In this document: one piece after another, positions 18,075 through 26,154 of the stretch
How the letters are laid out: each line of letters starts with the position of its first letter
Position numbering within the stretch: the first letter of the stretch is position 1
DNA from: Polynucleobacter paludilacus
GTDB lineage: Bacteria; Pseudomonadota; Gammaproteobacteria; Burkholderiales; Burkholderiaceae
DNA length: 64,000 nucleotides
NCBI RefSeq assembly: GCF_018687595.1
Contig: NZ_CP061298.1
Location: 744,001 to 808,000 of the forward strand
Direction of reading: 5' to 3'
Notes under the pieces: model-generated
Seen by the model: the letters and a program-made list of their open reading frames with translations, nothing else
What the model was told of the DNA's origin: nothing
Database searches by the model: none
Position numbers and translations under genes: made by a program

Positions 18075-18938
18075 TTACTTGGTTCTAGCTTCCTTGATGT
18101 AATCCTCTAATTCTAAGAATCCAGGGCGCTCAGTTGAGAACAATACTTTACGACCGAATTCAACCGCAATAGTAGGTGCATAGCCATTCAAACTAGCAAT
18201 CATGATCACTTTTGTGGTTTGCAACATCTTATTAACTTCAGCATGCTTTTGATCCAACAAGGAGGCGAGCGGTCCAACGAAGCCATAGCCCAATAAAATC
18301 CCTAAGAAGGTACCAACCAGCGCTTTTGCAACTAAAGCACCAAGCTCAGCTGGTGGAACGCTACCAACCGATTCCATGGTATGAACCACCCCCATCACGG
18401 CCGCAACAATACCAAAGGCAGGCATACCATCGGCCATGCGGGTAATGGCGTGTGAGACAACATGAGACTCGGCATCGTATGTTTCGATATCGTTATCCAT
18501 GAGGTTTTCAATCTGGAAAGCATCCATATTGCCTGATAGCATGAGGCGTAAATAGTCGCAGATAAAATCAATCAAGTGATGTTGCTTAATCAGTTTTGGG
18601 TATTTACCGAAAATGACGCTGTTCTCAGGATTCTCAACATCTTTCTCAATTGCCATCATGCCGTCTTTACGGATTTTGGTGAGGATCTCGAACATCATTG
18701 CCAGCAAATCCATATACATCGATTTGGTGTACTGGGTACCTTGCAGCACAGTGGGGAGAGTCTTGACTGTGGCACGCAGTGTTTTGGAGTCATTGCCAAC
18801 AACGAAGGCGCCCGCAGCACCACCAAAGATCATGAGTAATTCAATCGGCTGCAAAAGCGCATAGAGATGGCCGCCCGCTAATACGAAGCCACCAAAAATA
18901 GAAAATATCACTACGCCGTAGCCAATCAGAACAAACAT
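18075..18938 (-). CDS. motA: Flagellar stator protein MotA
   Basis: MotA forms the ring of the proton-driven stator around MotB. The 287-residue protein has four membrane segments (about residues 3-22, 32-50, 170-190, 200-222) and a large cytoplasmic loop. MFVLIGYGVVIFSIFGGFVLAGG and MPAFGIVAAVMGVVHTMESVG are characteristic. It starts at ATG with AAAGGTTGGA upstream and is followed by motB. The gap before it holds a weak hairpin, so it probably has its own promoter. Confidence 0.96.
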   Translation of the reverse strand: MFVLIGYGVVIFSIFGGFVLAGGHLYALLQPIELLMIFGGAAGAFVVGNDSKTLRATVKTLPTVLQGTQYTKSMYMDLLAMMFEILTKIRKDGMMAIEKDVENPENSVIFGKYPKLIKQHHLIDFICDYLRLMLSGNMDAFQIENLMDNDIETYDAESHVVSHAITRMADGMPAFGIVAAVMGVVHTMESVGSVPPAELGALVAKALVGTFLGILLGYGFVGPLASLLDQKHAEVNKMLQTTKVIMIASLNGYAPTIAVEFGRKVLFSTERPGFLELEDYIKEARTK

Positions 18939-18996
18939 TGATCCAACCTTTACACAATAATTGAAGAAGAATACTGGGACTACTGCGAGATCAAAC

Positions 18997-19029
18997 CTGA
19001 GAATAAAGCCACTTTAAGTCATTATTCTT
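18997..19029 (-). terminator. Hairpin between the methyltransferase gene and motA
   Basis: AGAATAA (19000-19006) and TTATTCT (19022-19028) are inverted repeats flanking a 15-base loop, between the stop of the leftward methyltransferase gene and motA. The stem is A+T-rich. The left arm is part of CTGAGAATAAAG, a 12-mer also found in the flgJ-motD hairpin. It could be a terminator or a regulatory element upstream of motA. Confidence 0.4.
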
Positions 19030-19044
19030 GAAACTATTGCCCGG

Positions 19045-19800
19045 TTACCGAGTTTGAATTTCATAAATAAAGCTTGTCTTATTACCTGTCTCAGATTGTA
19101 AAGTTCTTGTGGGCTCAATATCCGGAATGGGAAATTCATGACTAACCAGAATAGCCCCTGGCTTCATTTGCATTGAGCACTGCTCATACAGACTTGGCAT
19201 CGCTGCAGGTGAGAGATAGGCAAAAATGAGATCAAAGTCCGAAAAATCCAGGGTTTTGTAATTGCCGAGCCTAAAACGGACTAGAGATTTTTGGAATTTA
19301 GACCGTAAATAGCTAATCAGCCAAGGTAAAGGGGCGATTTCCATGCCCAAAACAGTGCATTGGGGTCTCAAATGGGCTAATTTCAGGCTAAATCCACCCA
19401 AACCGCTGCCAATTTCCACAACAGATTGTTTTTGATCAGGGGGCAACATTTCTGCAACTAGTATGCAAACGGACTCGCTAGAGGGGTAATAAGGGACTTG
19501 GGTCAGAAAAACAGACCAATAAAGAGAGGCAAAGAGGACGAAGCCCACTAAATAGAAGAGGGGGTTGATGCGAAAAATGAGACCAAGCCAGACTGCTAGG
19601 GGGAAGATGAGCAGAATATAGGGCCACCAGACCTGCATTTTGAGGAGTTTAGCCAACCCTGCTGCAATTAAACCTTGTAACAAAAATAACAAGCCATTTG
19701 GCAAAGTCAGATGCAAGCCAAAATCCACGATAGTTTGTGCAATGAAAGTCAAAATCCCTGAAAAACACAGTATCAGGAGGGCAGTAAAGGCAGGAGGCAT
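19045..19800 (-). CDS. Membrane-anchored class I SAM-dependent methyltransferase
   Basis: The product (about 251 residues) has three to four hydrophobic segments in the first 105 residues and then a Rossmann-type methyltransferase domain. Motif I is VVEIGSGLGGFSLKL (about residues 130-144), followed by VLGMEIAP as the acidic SAM-ribose-binding position. The substrate is not apparent. A start at ATG 19800 is chosen; TTG 19812 would add four residues, and neither has a clear ribosome site. It lies between motAB and the FlgO-family genes, divergent from the latter, but a flagellar role is not shown by the sequence. Confidence 0.75.
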   Translation of the reverse strand: MPPAFTALLILCFSGILTFIAQTIVDFGLHLTLPNGLLFLLQGLIAAGLAKLLKMQVWWPYILLIFPLAVWLGLIFRINPLFYLVGFVLFASLYWSVFLTQVPYYPSSESVCILVAEMLPPDQKQSVVEIGSGLGGFSLKLAHLRPQCTVLGMEIAPLPWLISYLRSKFQKSLVRFRLGNYKTLDFSDFDLIFAYLSPAAMPSLYEQCSMQMKPGAILVSHEFPIPDIEPTRTLQSETGNKTSFIYEIQTR

Positions 19801-19943
19801 TCGAACAGTCAAAATAATCTACTCATTGCGCTAAGGAAAAGGGAATTATGTCCGTTAATAAAGATGATGACGTATGGTTTGCGATCTCTTTTTTTGCAGT
19901 CTACCCCTTTTTTATTTGTATTTCCTTTTATAGAAGATGTGCC

Positions 19944-20552
19944 ATGAAACGAACTTCATTTGCATTACTTAGCCTTGCTAGCCTTTGTGTGGCAATCGTT
20001 TTTGGTATGTTCAGCTTCAGTTCGGTGGCAATGGCTGGCCTCTTTGATGACTCAGAATCAAACCCCTCCCGCTTATACGTTGCCGATTCGTTTAATGACG
20101 GGATTGTGCAAGTAGCTGAACAGCTGCAAAAAGGTTTGCCAACATCAATGAAAAGCAAAAATTTAATGATCGCGAACTTCGTTGCCCTAGGCAACTTAAA
20201 CGATACTTCGCCTTTTGGGCAATTGGCTTCAGCCAATCTCATCCACGAAATGCGTATTCGGCATTGGTCAGTGATGGATCCCCTTTTTACTAGGGATATG
20301 TATATTGGATCTACCGGAGAGTTTGCTTTGAGTCGAGATGCTAAAAAGCTCCCAGGGGCTTTACCCTCGTTAGAAATCATTGCCGGTACTTATCAAATGA
20401 CTTCAGATGCCGTGGTACTAAATGTGCGCTTAATTGATGCCCATACCAGCGGAGTGATTTCAACGGCTCAAGTCTATTTTCCAAGAACTCAGCAAATCAA
20501 TGCACTCATTGAGAGGCCACCTGTAATGCCTCTTTTGAGCCTATCTAATTAA
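19944..20552 (+). CDS. FlgO-family secreted protein (first of two)
   Basis: The product has a Sec signal peptide (MKRTSFALLSLASLCVAIVF, cleavage near SVAMAG) and a FlgO-type domain. This domain contains KNLMIANFVALGNLNDTSPFG, SANLIHEMRIRHWSVMD, and the closing strands SLEIIAGTYQMTSDAVVLNV. FlgO proteins were described in Vibrio as outer-membrane factors needed for normal motility; whether that applies here is inference. An in-frame ATG at 19848, with AAGGAAAAGGG upstream, would add 32 residues with a second hydrophobic segment. I prefer 19944 because it gives a normal signal peptide. It is followed by a related gene. Confidence 0.75.
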   Translation: MKRTSFALLSLASLCVAIVFGMFSFSSVAMAGLFDDSESNPSRLYVADSFNDGIVQVAEQLQKGLPTSMKSKNLMIANFVALGNLNDTSPFGQLASANLIHEMRIRHWSVMDPLFTRDMYIGSTGEFALSRDAKKLPGALPSLEIIAGTYQMTSDAVVLNVRLIDAHTSGVISTAQVYFPRTQQINALIERPPVMPLLSLSN

Positions 20553-20573
20553 TTACACAGTAAGATAGCTCAC

Positions 20574-21146
20574 ATGAAACGTCTGGCCTTACTTTGCTTA
20601 TTGGTTCTTTCGGCCCTGTTGGTGGCATGCTCCTCTACGCCCAGTCGTTCCGACAATCAATGCCTTACGTTCGAAGATAAGCTACAGGCAAGTGACTTGA
20701 GCGCTCTGACGCAAGGTATGGCTATTGAATTAAGCAACGGCCTGCCTAAGTTTGATCCTAATTCTAATAATAACTATGGCGTACTTCTTGTCGCAGATTT
20801 TGTTAATGTCAATACCTTAAAGTCCGAGCCAAATGCGCTCGTGATGAGCGATATGATGCGAACCTACTTAGCCAATATTCCTGGAAGAAAAGTTGTCCAG
20901 GTTGAGTTCGGGAAAGATATTCGCTTGAGTGATTCGGGAGTTGTGTCGCTCACTAGAAATCTTGACTTGGCTAATAAGCAAAAAGTAGGGGCAAATCAGG
21001 TTGTGGTCGGAACTTATCTAAACCTGCAAAATAAATTAATCATCAATTTGCGTGCAATCGACCCTAGTAATCAAATTATCTCTTCGGCAGTAGTGCGTGA
21101 GATCAATTACACCTGTAGTTCAGGCAGGCTCAAAGTACAAAATTAA
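20574..21146 (+). CDS. FlgO-family lipoprotein (second of two)
   Basis: The 190-residue precursor has a lipoprotein signal (LLVACSS, Cys about residue 19). Its domain matches the preceding protein in layout: GVLLVADFVNVNTL, MSDMMRTYLANIPGRKVVQVE, and NQVVVGTYLNLQNKLIINLR. It is therefore probably an outer-membrane or periplasmic lipoprotein of the FlgO family. It begins 21 bases after its neighbour, suggesting one transcript. It converges on the hybrid kinase gene with a 13-base gap. The specific function is unknown. Confidence 0.72.
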   Translation: MKRLALLCLLVLSALLVACSSTPSRSDNQCLTFEDKLQASDLSALTQGMAIELSNGLPKFDPNSNNNYGVLLVADFVNVNTLKSEPNALVMSDMMRTYLANIPGRKVVQVEFGKDIRLSDSGVVSLTRNLDLANKQKVGANQVVVGTYLNLQNKLIINLRAIDPSNQIISSAVVREINYTCSSGRLKVQN

Positions 21147-21159
21147 TTGCCTTTCAAGC

Positions 21160-23898
21160 TTAATGCTCGGAAAGATTGCTAATTAAATTTCTCACTTCTG
21201 TTAGTGAGTTTTTGAAACTTTGATACAAATGGTGATCTTCATTAAGGGCTTCTGCTCCTTGGCTATCTGCCTCAATGCTAATCAGATACTCCGTTAGCAG
21301 CTCTGCCTTTGTAAATAGGTCTTCAGCACCAATCGCAGCTGCAGAACTTTTTAGATAGTGAATTTTCTGAGCGACCGATTGATGATCGCCGTCATTGATA
21401 TGTTGACTAATATCAGCAAGAAAATCTTGGGTATCTTCCTTGAATAAGGTTGCGATTTTATACAGCACTTGATTTTCTTTGAGAGTGCTGACTACCTGTA
21501 AATTAAAACCTGGGAATGCTTGTGAGTAGTCAAATTGGATTTCACCCATGCTTTGGGTATTTTGATGTAATTTATTCCGCTTATTACGGATCACAATCCA
21601 TTTTGCTAAGACCTCAATTAAGGAGGCGGGATCGATATTCTTCGAGACACACTCATTCATCCCGGCGCTTAGGCAGCGCTCTTTTTTCTCGGGGCTGACA
21701 TCTGCACTAAGGCCGATAATGGGTAAATTGACCAGCCGTGCTTGTTGGCGGATTCTTTGAGTTGTCTCAATCCCATCCATGATCGGCATTTGAGTATCCA
21801 TTAAAACGGCCGAGTACATTTTTCTACCGAGTAACTCTAGAGCCTGAATGCCGTCGCTTGCAATATCAACTTGCGCGCCAGCAATTTGAATAAATTCTTT
21901 TAGGGTCTGTTGAATGAGCAAATTGTCATCAACCAGTAATATTGTCGATTGCAATAGTGCCGGATTAAAGTTTGTCGACTGTATAAACCGTTTAATGGTG
22001 GCAATTAGCTCATTTGGTTTAAACGGTTTTGCAATAAACTCATTCATGCCGCTGGCTAAGCAAGCCGCACGTTCATCCGGAGTGATTCCGGCGCTAAGTC
22101 CAATGATAGGTAGATTTTTTAGATCATCCTGCTTGCGAATTTGAATGGCGGTTGATAAGCCATCCATTACTGGCATTTGCGTATCTATCAATATTGCTGC
22201 GTAGGTATTTTGTGCCAATAACTCTAGGGCCTCAAAACCATTATTGGCTACATCCACTTGGGCACCAGCTAGTTCCAGAAACTCTTTGAGCATTTCTTGA
22301 ATCAAGCGGTTATCTTCTGCCACCAAAATAGGCATCTTATTTAATTGACCTTCGATGCTATCAAGACCAATACCAATTGTCTCCGGTAATGCATTCTCAT
22401 CGCCAGATAAGTAGGGCAGTTTGAGCTGGAATGAGAAGTGGGATCCTACATTAGGCGCGCTATGAATTTCAATTCTAGATCCCATCAAAGACAGAATTTG
22501 ATTGCAGATTACTAAGCCTAAACCTGAGCCACCATAGATCCTCGCAATGGATACGTTCGCTTGACTATAGGGCTTTAGTAGATCTTTAATTTCTTTTTCA
22601 CTGATGCCGATACCGGTATCGGAGATGGTAAAGCGTAAGTAGGCATAGTACTTATCGATTTGGTTGCATTTCACAAAAAGATCAATCTTCCCCGACTTGG
22701 TAAATTTAATCGCATTACCAACCAAGTTAATCAATACTTGACGTATGCGATGCATATCCCCATTCAGAATTTTAGGAATCTTTGTTTCTGCGGCGCAATG
22801 GAAAAGGAGGCCCTTAGACTCTGTAGCATTCTTAAATAGTCCAGAAACGTCGTCAATCACATCACTAATATGAAAAGGCCGTGACTCGAGCTCAATCTTC
22901 CCGCTCTCTAACTTGGTGAGCTCTAAAGAGTGGTCGAGAGTTTTGATGAGTTTTTCGGTGGCATCATGAATCTTTCCTAAGTAGCCCTGCAATACTGTAG
23001 GATCGGTGTTTTGAATAGCCAATTGAGAGAGCCCATAAATGGCGCTCATTGGTGTTCTAATTTCATGAGAGACAGTAGCCAACAATTGTGTTTTTGAGCG
23101 ATTTGCCTCCTCAGCAAAACGAACGGCTTCAATCAGGCGATTTTCTGCAATTTTCTGAGGGGTAATATTGACTAAGATCCAAATGATCTCTTCGGAGTCC
23201 TCACGTATTTGACAGCCAGAGGCATTGAACCAAACTACATTTTTATTTTTATCCAGTAACTTGACGGTTTCTCTAAAAATGTTTCCACGGTTGATATCAA
23301 TGAGAGCTCTTTTGGCAATGGATAAAAAATCATGACGATTATTAAAGTGCCTATTAATGAGTTTCTCTTTAATTTCATTCTCATTCAGGTCCAGAACTTT
23401 TTTAATGTAACTGTTAGACCAAATGACCTTTTGCTGTTGGGTCAGCATTATGCCGATGAGCTCGCTCTGAAGAATGACGTCACGTTGCTGTTTTAGTTCA
23501 CTAATGCGCATTTCCATTGCAACAGGCAGGGTTTCATCGGCTAACAAACCATTCCATATTGTTGAGCCATCTGCCTCTCGCTTTGGTGAAGCAATAATTT
23601 TCAGCACTCTTTCCCCGGATCTGAAATGATTGAATTTCACTAAAATAGACAAATCATTGAGTTGCTCAGATGAATGCAATAATTCTTGTTGAAATAGGGC
23701 TTGATCCTCGGAGGGAATTCTCTCTAGAAAGTTATTTCCATCAGCCATTAGGGCATCTCGGCTGAGTCCCGTCAGCTCAACGAGATTGCCAATTGACCCT
23801 GGAAAAGAGATTAAACCGAGCGAGTTTCGGCGTATTTCAATATATGACGATTGAGAGCCCTCTTTTTTGTCAGAGAAACGATAGTCGTCGTTATTCAT
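21160..23898 (-). CDS. Hybrid sensor histidine kinase (PAS-PAS-HK-REC-REC-Hpt)
   Basis: This 912-residue multi-step phosphorelay kinase lacks clear membrane segments. Domains in order: two PAS-like regions (about 20-125 and 140-250), HisKA with VSHEIRTP (about 275), HATPase (about 380-490; NLVGNAIKF, DTGIGIS, GGSGLGL), REC1 (about 523-640), REC2 (about 651-770) and Hpt (His about residue 846, IHYLKSSAAAIGAE). The two REC domains are close copies, sharing roughly 60 of 117 aligned residues by eye. REC2 has KN where REC1 has the usual KP after beta-5. No cognate regulator is adjacent. It is divergent from flhDC, so a role in motility control is possible but not shown. Confidence 0.9.
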   Translation of the reverse strand: MNNDDYRFSDKKEGSQSSYIEIRRNSLGLISFPGSIGNLVELTGLSRDALMADGNNFLERIPSEDQALFQQELLHSSEQLNDLSILVKFNHFRSGERVLKIIASPKREADGSTIWNGLLADETLPVAMEMRISELKQQRDVILQSELIGIMLTQQQKVIWSNSYIKKVLDLNENEIKEKLINRHFNNRHDFLSIAKRALIDINRGNIFRETVKLLDKNKNVVWFNASGCQIREDSEEIIWILVNITPQKIAENRLIEAVRFAEEANRSKTQLLATVSHEIRTPMSAIYGLSQLAIQNTDPTVLQGYLGKIHDATEKLIKTLDHSLELTKLESGKIELESRPFHISDVIDDVSGLFKNATESKGLLFHCAAETKIPKILNGDMHRIRQVLINLVGNAIKFTKSGKIDLFVKCNQIDKYYAYLRFTISDTGIGISEKEIKDLLKPYSQANVSIARIYGGSGLGLVICNQILSLMGSRIEIHSAPNVGSHFSFQLKLPYLSGDENALPETIGIGLDSIEGQLNKMPILVAEDNRLIQEMLKEFLELAGAQVDVANNGFEALELLAQNTYAAILIDTQMPVMDGLSTAIQIRKQDDLKNLPIIGLSAGITPDERAACLASGMNEFIAKPFKPNELIATIKRFIQSTNFNPALLQSTILLVDDNLLIQQTLKEFIQIAGAQVDIASDGIQALELLGRKMYSAVLMDTQMPIMDGIETTQRIRQQARLVNLPIIGLSADVSPEKKERCLSAGMNECVSKNIDPASLIEVLAKWIVIRNKRNKLHQNTQSMGEIQFDYSQAFPGFNLQVVSTLKENQVLYKIATLFKEDTQDFLADISQHINDGDHQSVAQKIHYLKSSAAAIGAEDLFTKAELLTEYLISIEADSQGAEALNEDHHLYQSFKNSLTEVRNLISNLSEH

Positions 23899-24100
23899 AT
23901 AGGGGGCTGTAAATCACAAAAATAGAGGGTTTATTGATCTTTATTCGCTCAGGCATGGTTGAAATCCAAGCATTTTTAGCGATTATGTCAGATTTTTACT
24001 TACAAAAAGTACATAAGTTGTCTTATTTAGCTTTTTTCTCAAACTGACAAACTACGCATCCGGAATACTTTTTTATTTCCAAACCGAATCGAGGTCATAA
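23899..24100. promoter_or_regulatory. Divergent region between the hybrid kinase and flhD
   Basis: At 202 bases this is the largest gap in the window. It must carry the promoter of flhDC and probably that of the kinase. The part at 23990-24080 is very A+T-rich, and TACTT/AAGTA (23997-24001 and 24007-24011) is a short inverted repeat. I could not assign -35/-10 boxes with confidence. flhD is preceded by GAGG seven bases before its ATG. Confidence 0.4.
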
Positions 24101-24433
24101 ATGCAACTGATTGAAAAAGCACAAGAAGTCCTTCTTCAGGAAATTCGAGATGCCAACCTTAATTATTTAATGCTAGCTCAACAGATGATTCGGGGTGATA
24201 AGGCGCATGCCATTTTCCGCTTAGGCCTCAGCGCAGACATTGCAGACTTGCTTGGTACATTGAGCAATGCTCAAATAATTAAATTAGCCAGTGCAAATAT
24301 GATGCTGACTCGTTTCCGCTTTGATGATGCTGTGATGTTGGGTATGTTGACAAGCAACCAAAAGGGTCAATCCCAGGCAATTGCGCATAGCTCCATTTTG
24401 ATGGCCGGCCAGCAAGTCGAAGCCGTTTCTTAA
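24101..24433 (+). CDS. flhD: Flagellar master regulator subunit FlhD
   Basis: FlhD combines with FlhC (FlhD4C2) to activate class II flagellar promoters. The 110-residue protein is the right size, with the FlhD helices visible: EIRDANLNYLMLAQQMIRGDKAHAIFRLGL and then DLLGTLSNAQIIKLASANMMLTRFRFDD. It is preceded by GAGG and followed after 20 bases by flhC. FlhDC control is common in beta- and gammaproteobacteria with peritrichous or mixed flagellation, here alongside FlhF, which usually marks polar flagella. Confidence 0.95.
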   Translation: MQLIEKAQEVLLQEIRDANLNYLMLAQQMIRGDKAHAIFRLGLSADIADLLGTLSNAQIIKLASANMMLTRFRFDDAVMLGMLTSNQKGQSQAIAHSSILMAGQQVEAVS

Positions 24434-24453
24434 TCTTAGCCAGGGCGAATCGC

Positions 24454-25017
24454 ATGAAAGTCAAAAGCATTGTTGATGAATCAGCACAATTACAGTTGGC
24501 TATCGAGCTCATTAAATTAGGTGCCCGTTTGCAGTTATTGGAATCTCAAACCGATTTGTCTCGCGAGCGTTTAACTAAGCTCTACAAAGAGATGCGCGGT
24601 TTTTCGCCACCGAAAGGGATGCTTCCATTTTCCACAGATTGGTTTTTAACTTGGCAACCCAATATTCATTCTTCATTGTTCTTGAATATCTATCATTTTT
24701 TAAAAGAACATGCAGGTCTGACAGGTATTCAGGCTTTGATTAAGTCCTATCAGCTCTATTTGGAGCAATATCACAGCATTGAGCAGACCGATGACCACCC
24801 AGCGAGTGATGAGCCCGTATTAAGCTTGATTCGTGCATGGACCTTAGTGCGATTTACGGATCAGAAACTGCTAAAAACTGAAGCATGTTCTTGCTGTAAA
24901 GGTAAATTTATTGTCGACGTATATGACTTGAATGAGGACTATCTTTGTAATCTTTGCCATGTCCCTTCAAGGGCTGGAAAGTATCAAAAGAATAAAAAAG
25001 AATTATTGGCAGCCTAA
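24454..25017 (+). CDS. flhC: Flagellar master regulator subunit FlhC
   Basis: FlhC is the DNA-contacting partner of FlhD. The 187-residue protein has the FlhC N-terminal helix set (LQLAIELIKLGARLQLLESQTDLS), KGMLPFSTDWFLTW, and a C-terminal zinc site made by four cysteines (CSCC ... CNLC, about residues 148-169). It lies 20 bases downstream of flhD. The next gene starts only 15 bases later and may share the transcript. Confidence 0.95.
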   Translation: MKVKSIVDESAQLQLAIELIKLGARLQLLESQTDLSRERLTKLYKEMRGFSPPKGMLPFSTDWFLTWQPNIHSSLFLNIYHFLKEHAGLTGIQALIKSYQLYLEQYHSIEQTDDHPASDEPVLSLIRAWTLVRFTDQKLLKTEACSCCKGKFIVDVYDLNEDYLCNLCHVPSRAGKYQKNKKELLAA

Positions 25018-25032
25018 ATCCGCAAGCTCGCA

Positions 25033-25356
25033 ATGAAAAACTATTGCTACTGTTTGCTTTTTATCAGCATAGTGGCAAATGCCACGCAGATGGATGATTT
25101 ACTGGGAAGAGGTTTCAGTACATCGGAAGTTTGTAGTCCAATCAATACCTCTGACCCAACAGTTTTTCTTAATCGACTTTCAACGGAATCCAGCCGAATT
25201 GCTAAGGCCCAACAATCGTGGCAAGGTAAGGCTTATCAATCAACCGGTCAGGCACAACAATACGCCCAAGAGCAGGTTACTGAGGCTTCAAAGTCCTTGC
25301 GCTACATTGACAATCTAAAAACTTTTTTTAATAGCAATTGCTTGCGCAAACATTAA
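25033..25356 (+). CDS. Small secreted protein of unknown function downstream of flhC
   Basis: The 107-residue product has a Sec signal peptide (KNYCYCLLFISIVANA, cleavage about residue 18). The mature part is about 88 polar residues with two cysteines (about 33 and 104) that could form a disulphide, and Gln/Ala/Ser-rich helices. I do not recognise a family. It starts 15 bases after flhC, so it may be co-expressed with the master regulator, but no motif ties it to flagella. A hairpin follows its stop codon. Confidence 0.55.
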   Translation: MKNYCYCLLFISIVANATQMDDLLGRGFSTSEVCSPINTSDPTVFLNRLSTESSRIAKAQQSWQGKAYQSTGQAQQYAQEQVTEASKSLRYIDNLKTFFNSNCLRKH

Positions 25357-25375
25357 ACTAGGATAAATCCTAGTT
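25356..25375. terminator. Hairpin between convergent small secreted protein and phasin genes
   Basis: AACTAGGA (25356-25363) and TCCTAGTT (25368-25375) form an 8-bp perfect stem with a TAAA loop at the end of the rightward gene, facing the phasin gene. There is no long T run on either side. It is a likely bidirectional terminator. Confidence 0.5.
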
Positions 25376-25405
25376 AGGAGTTTGCTACTCATTGAATGAC
25401 GCTAG

Positions 25406-25954
25406 TTATTTTTTGGCTTTACTAGCTTTATTGATTTCCGACATTACAGATTCCGAAGCCTTATTTAAGTTATTCTGCGCCAGCTCTACCGCATGCTTAA
25501 CCGCTTTTTGACTGGTTTCGTATACCGTATTTGCAGAGGCAATGGCTTGTTTCATCGCTTGGACTGCAGCTTCTGATCCTGCGGGCGCATTTTTAGTCCA
25601 GCCCTCAACTAATGCATTGATTTTTTGTTGACTTGCCTGAAATTCTTTTTCGGCAGACTGAGTAAATGAAGCTTGGGTCTCATGGGCTAATTCATAGAGG
25701 TGACGGCTATAAGCCATCATTTTTTCAGCCATCGGCTTCACAGCTTCAGCTTGGTGAGTGAGTAGCTGTTGAATATCTTTAATTTCCATTGCTTTCTTGG
25801 CATTACTCATGCTGTCACTTAAACTTTGTTTGGCAATATGCATATTGAGCTCCACCAATTTCTCAATGCTTTGAAGGGCTTGATTGGTAAGGCCGCTGAG
25901 GGTTTCTAAATTGGCTTTTTGCGCGGCTGCCATTTGTTCTGGTGTTAAGTTCAT
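25406..25954 (-). CDS. phaP: Phasin (polyhydroxyalkanoate granule-associated protein)
   Basis: Phasins coat polyhydroxyalkanoate granules and limit their size. The product (182 residues from ATG 25954) is Ala/Gln/Lys-rich and almost wholly alpha-helical, with the family segment MNLTPEQMAAAQKANLETL at its start and repeated amphipathic helices. The chosen ATG has AAAGGG six bases upstream; an ATG at 25981 would add nine residues. It is divergent from an EamA transporter across a region with an inverted repeat at 26044-26074. No PHA synthase gene is in the window. Confidence 0.88.
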   Translation of the reverse strand: MNLTPEQMAAAQKANLETLSGLTNQALQSIEKLVELNMHIAKQSLSDSMSNAKKAMEIKDIQQLLTHQAEAVKPMAEKMMAYSRHLYELAHETQASFTQSAEKEFQASQQKINALVEGWTKNAPAGSEAAVQAMKQAIASANTVYETSQKAVKHAVELAQNNLNKASESVMSEINKASKAKK

Positions 25955-26043
25955 TTCAATCCCTTTCATTGGATCTTTCAAGGATGACTATGCGTCCATT
26001 ATTTAAATAAATCAATTGGGTGAAGATCCTATCCATTTATGAT

Positions 26044-26074
26044 GCAATGCAATATTTTCCTTTGAATGCATTGC
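26044..26074. promoter_or_regulatory. TGC-rich inverted repeat upstream of the phasin gene
   Basis: GCAATGCA (26044-26051) and TGCATTGC (26067-26074) are perfect reverse complements 15 bases apart, about 90 bases upstream of the phasin start. PhaR repressors of PHA genes are known to bind TGC-rich inverted repeats, so this is a candidate operator for phasin control. That link is inference; no phaR gene is present here. Confidence 0.4.
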
Positions 26075-26154
26075 TCATGGGGTTCTGATATTAAATCAGC
26101 CTAAAATTGACTCTAATTACTAATTAACCATTACTTCCCATCTTTTAGGCCGGC

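Noticed and set aside
25999..26010. Palindrome TTATTTAAATAA upstream of the phasin gene
   Set aside because: It is made only of A and T and such palindromes arise easily by chance in an A+T-rich promoter region; no role can be supported.
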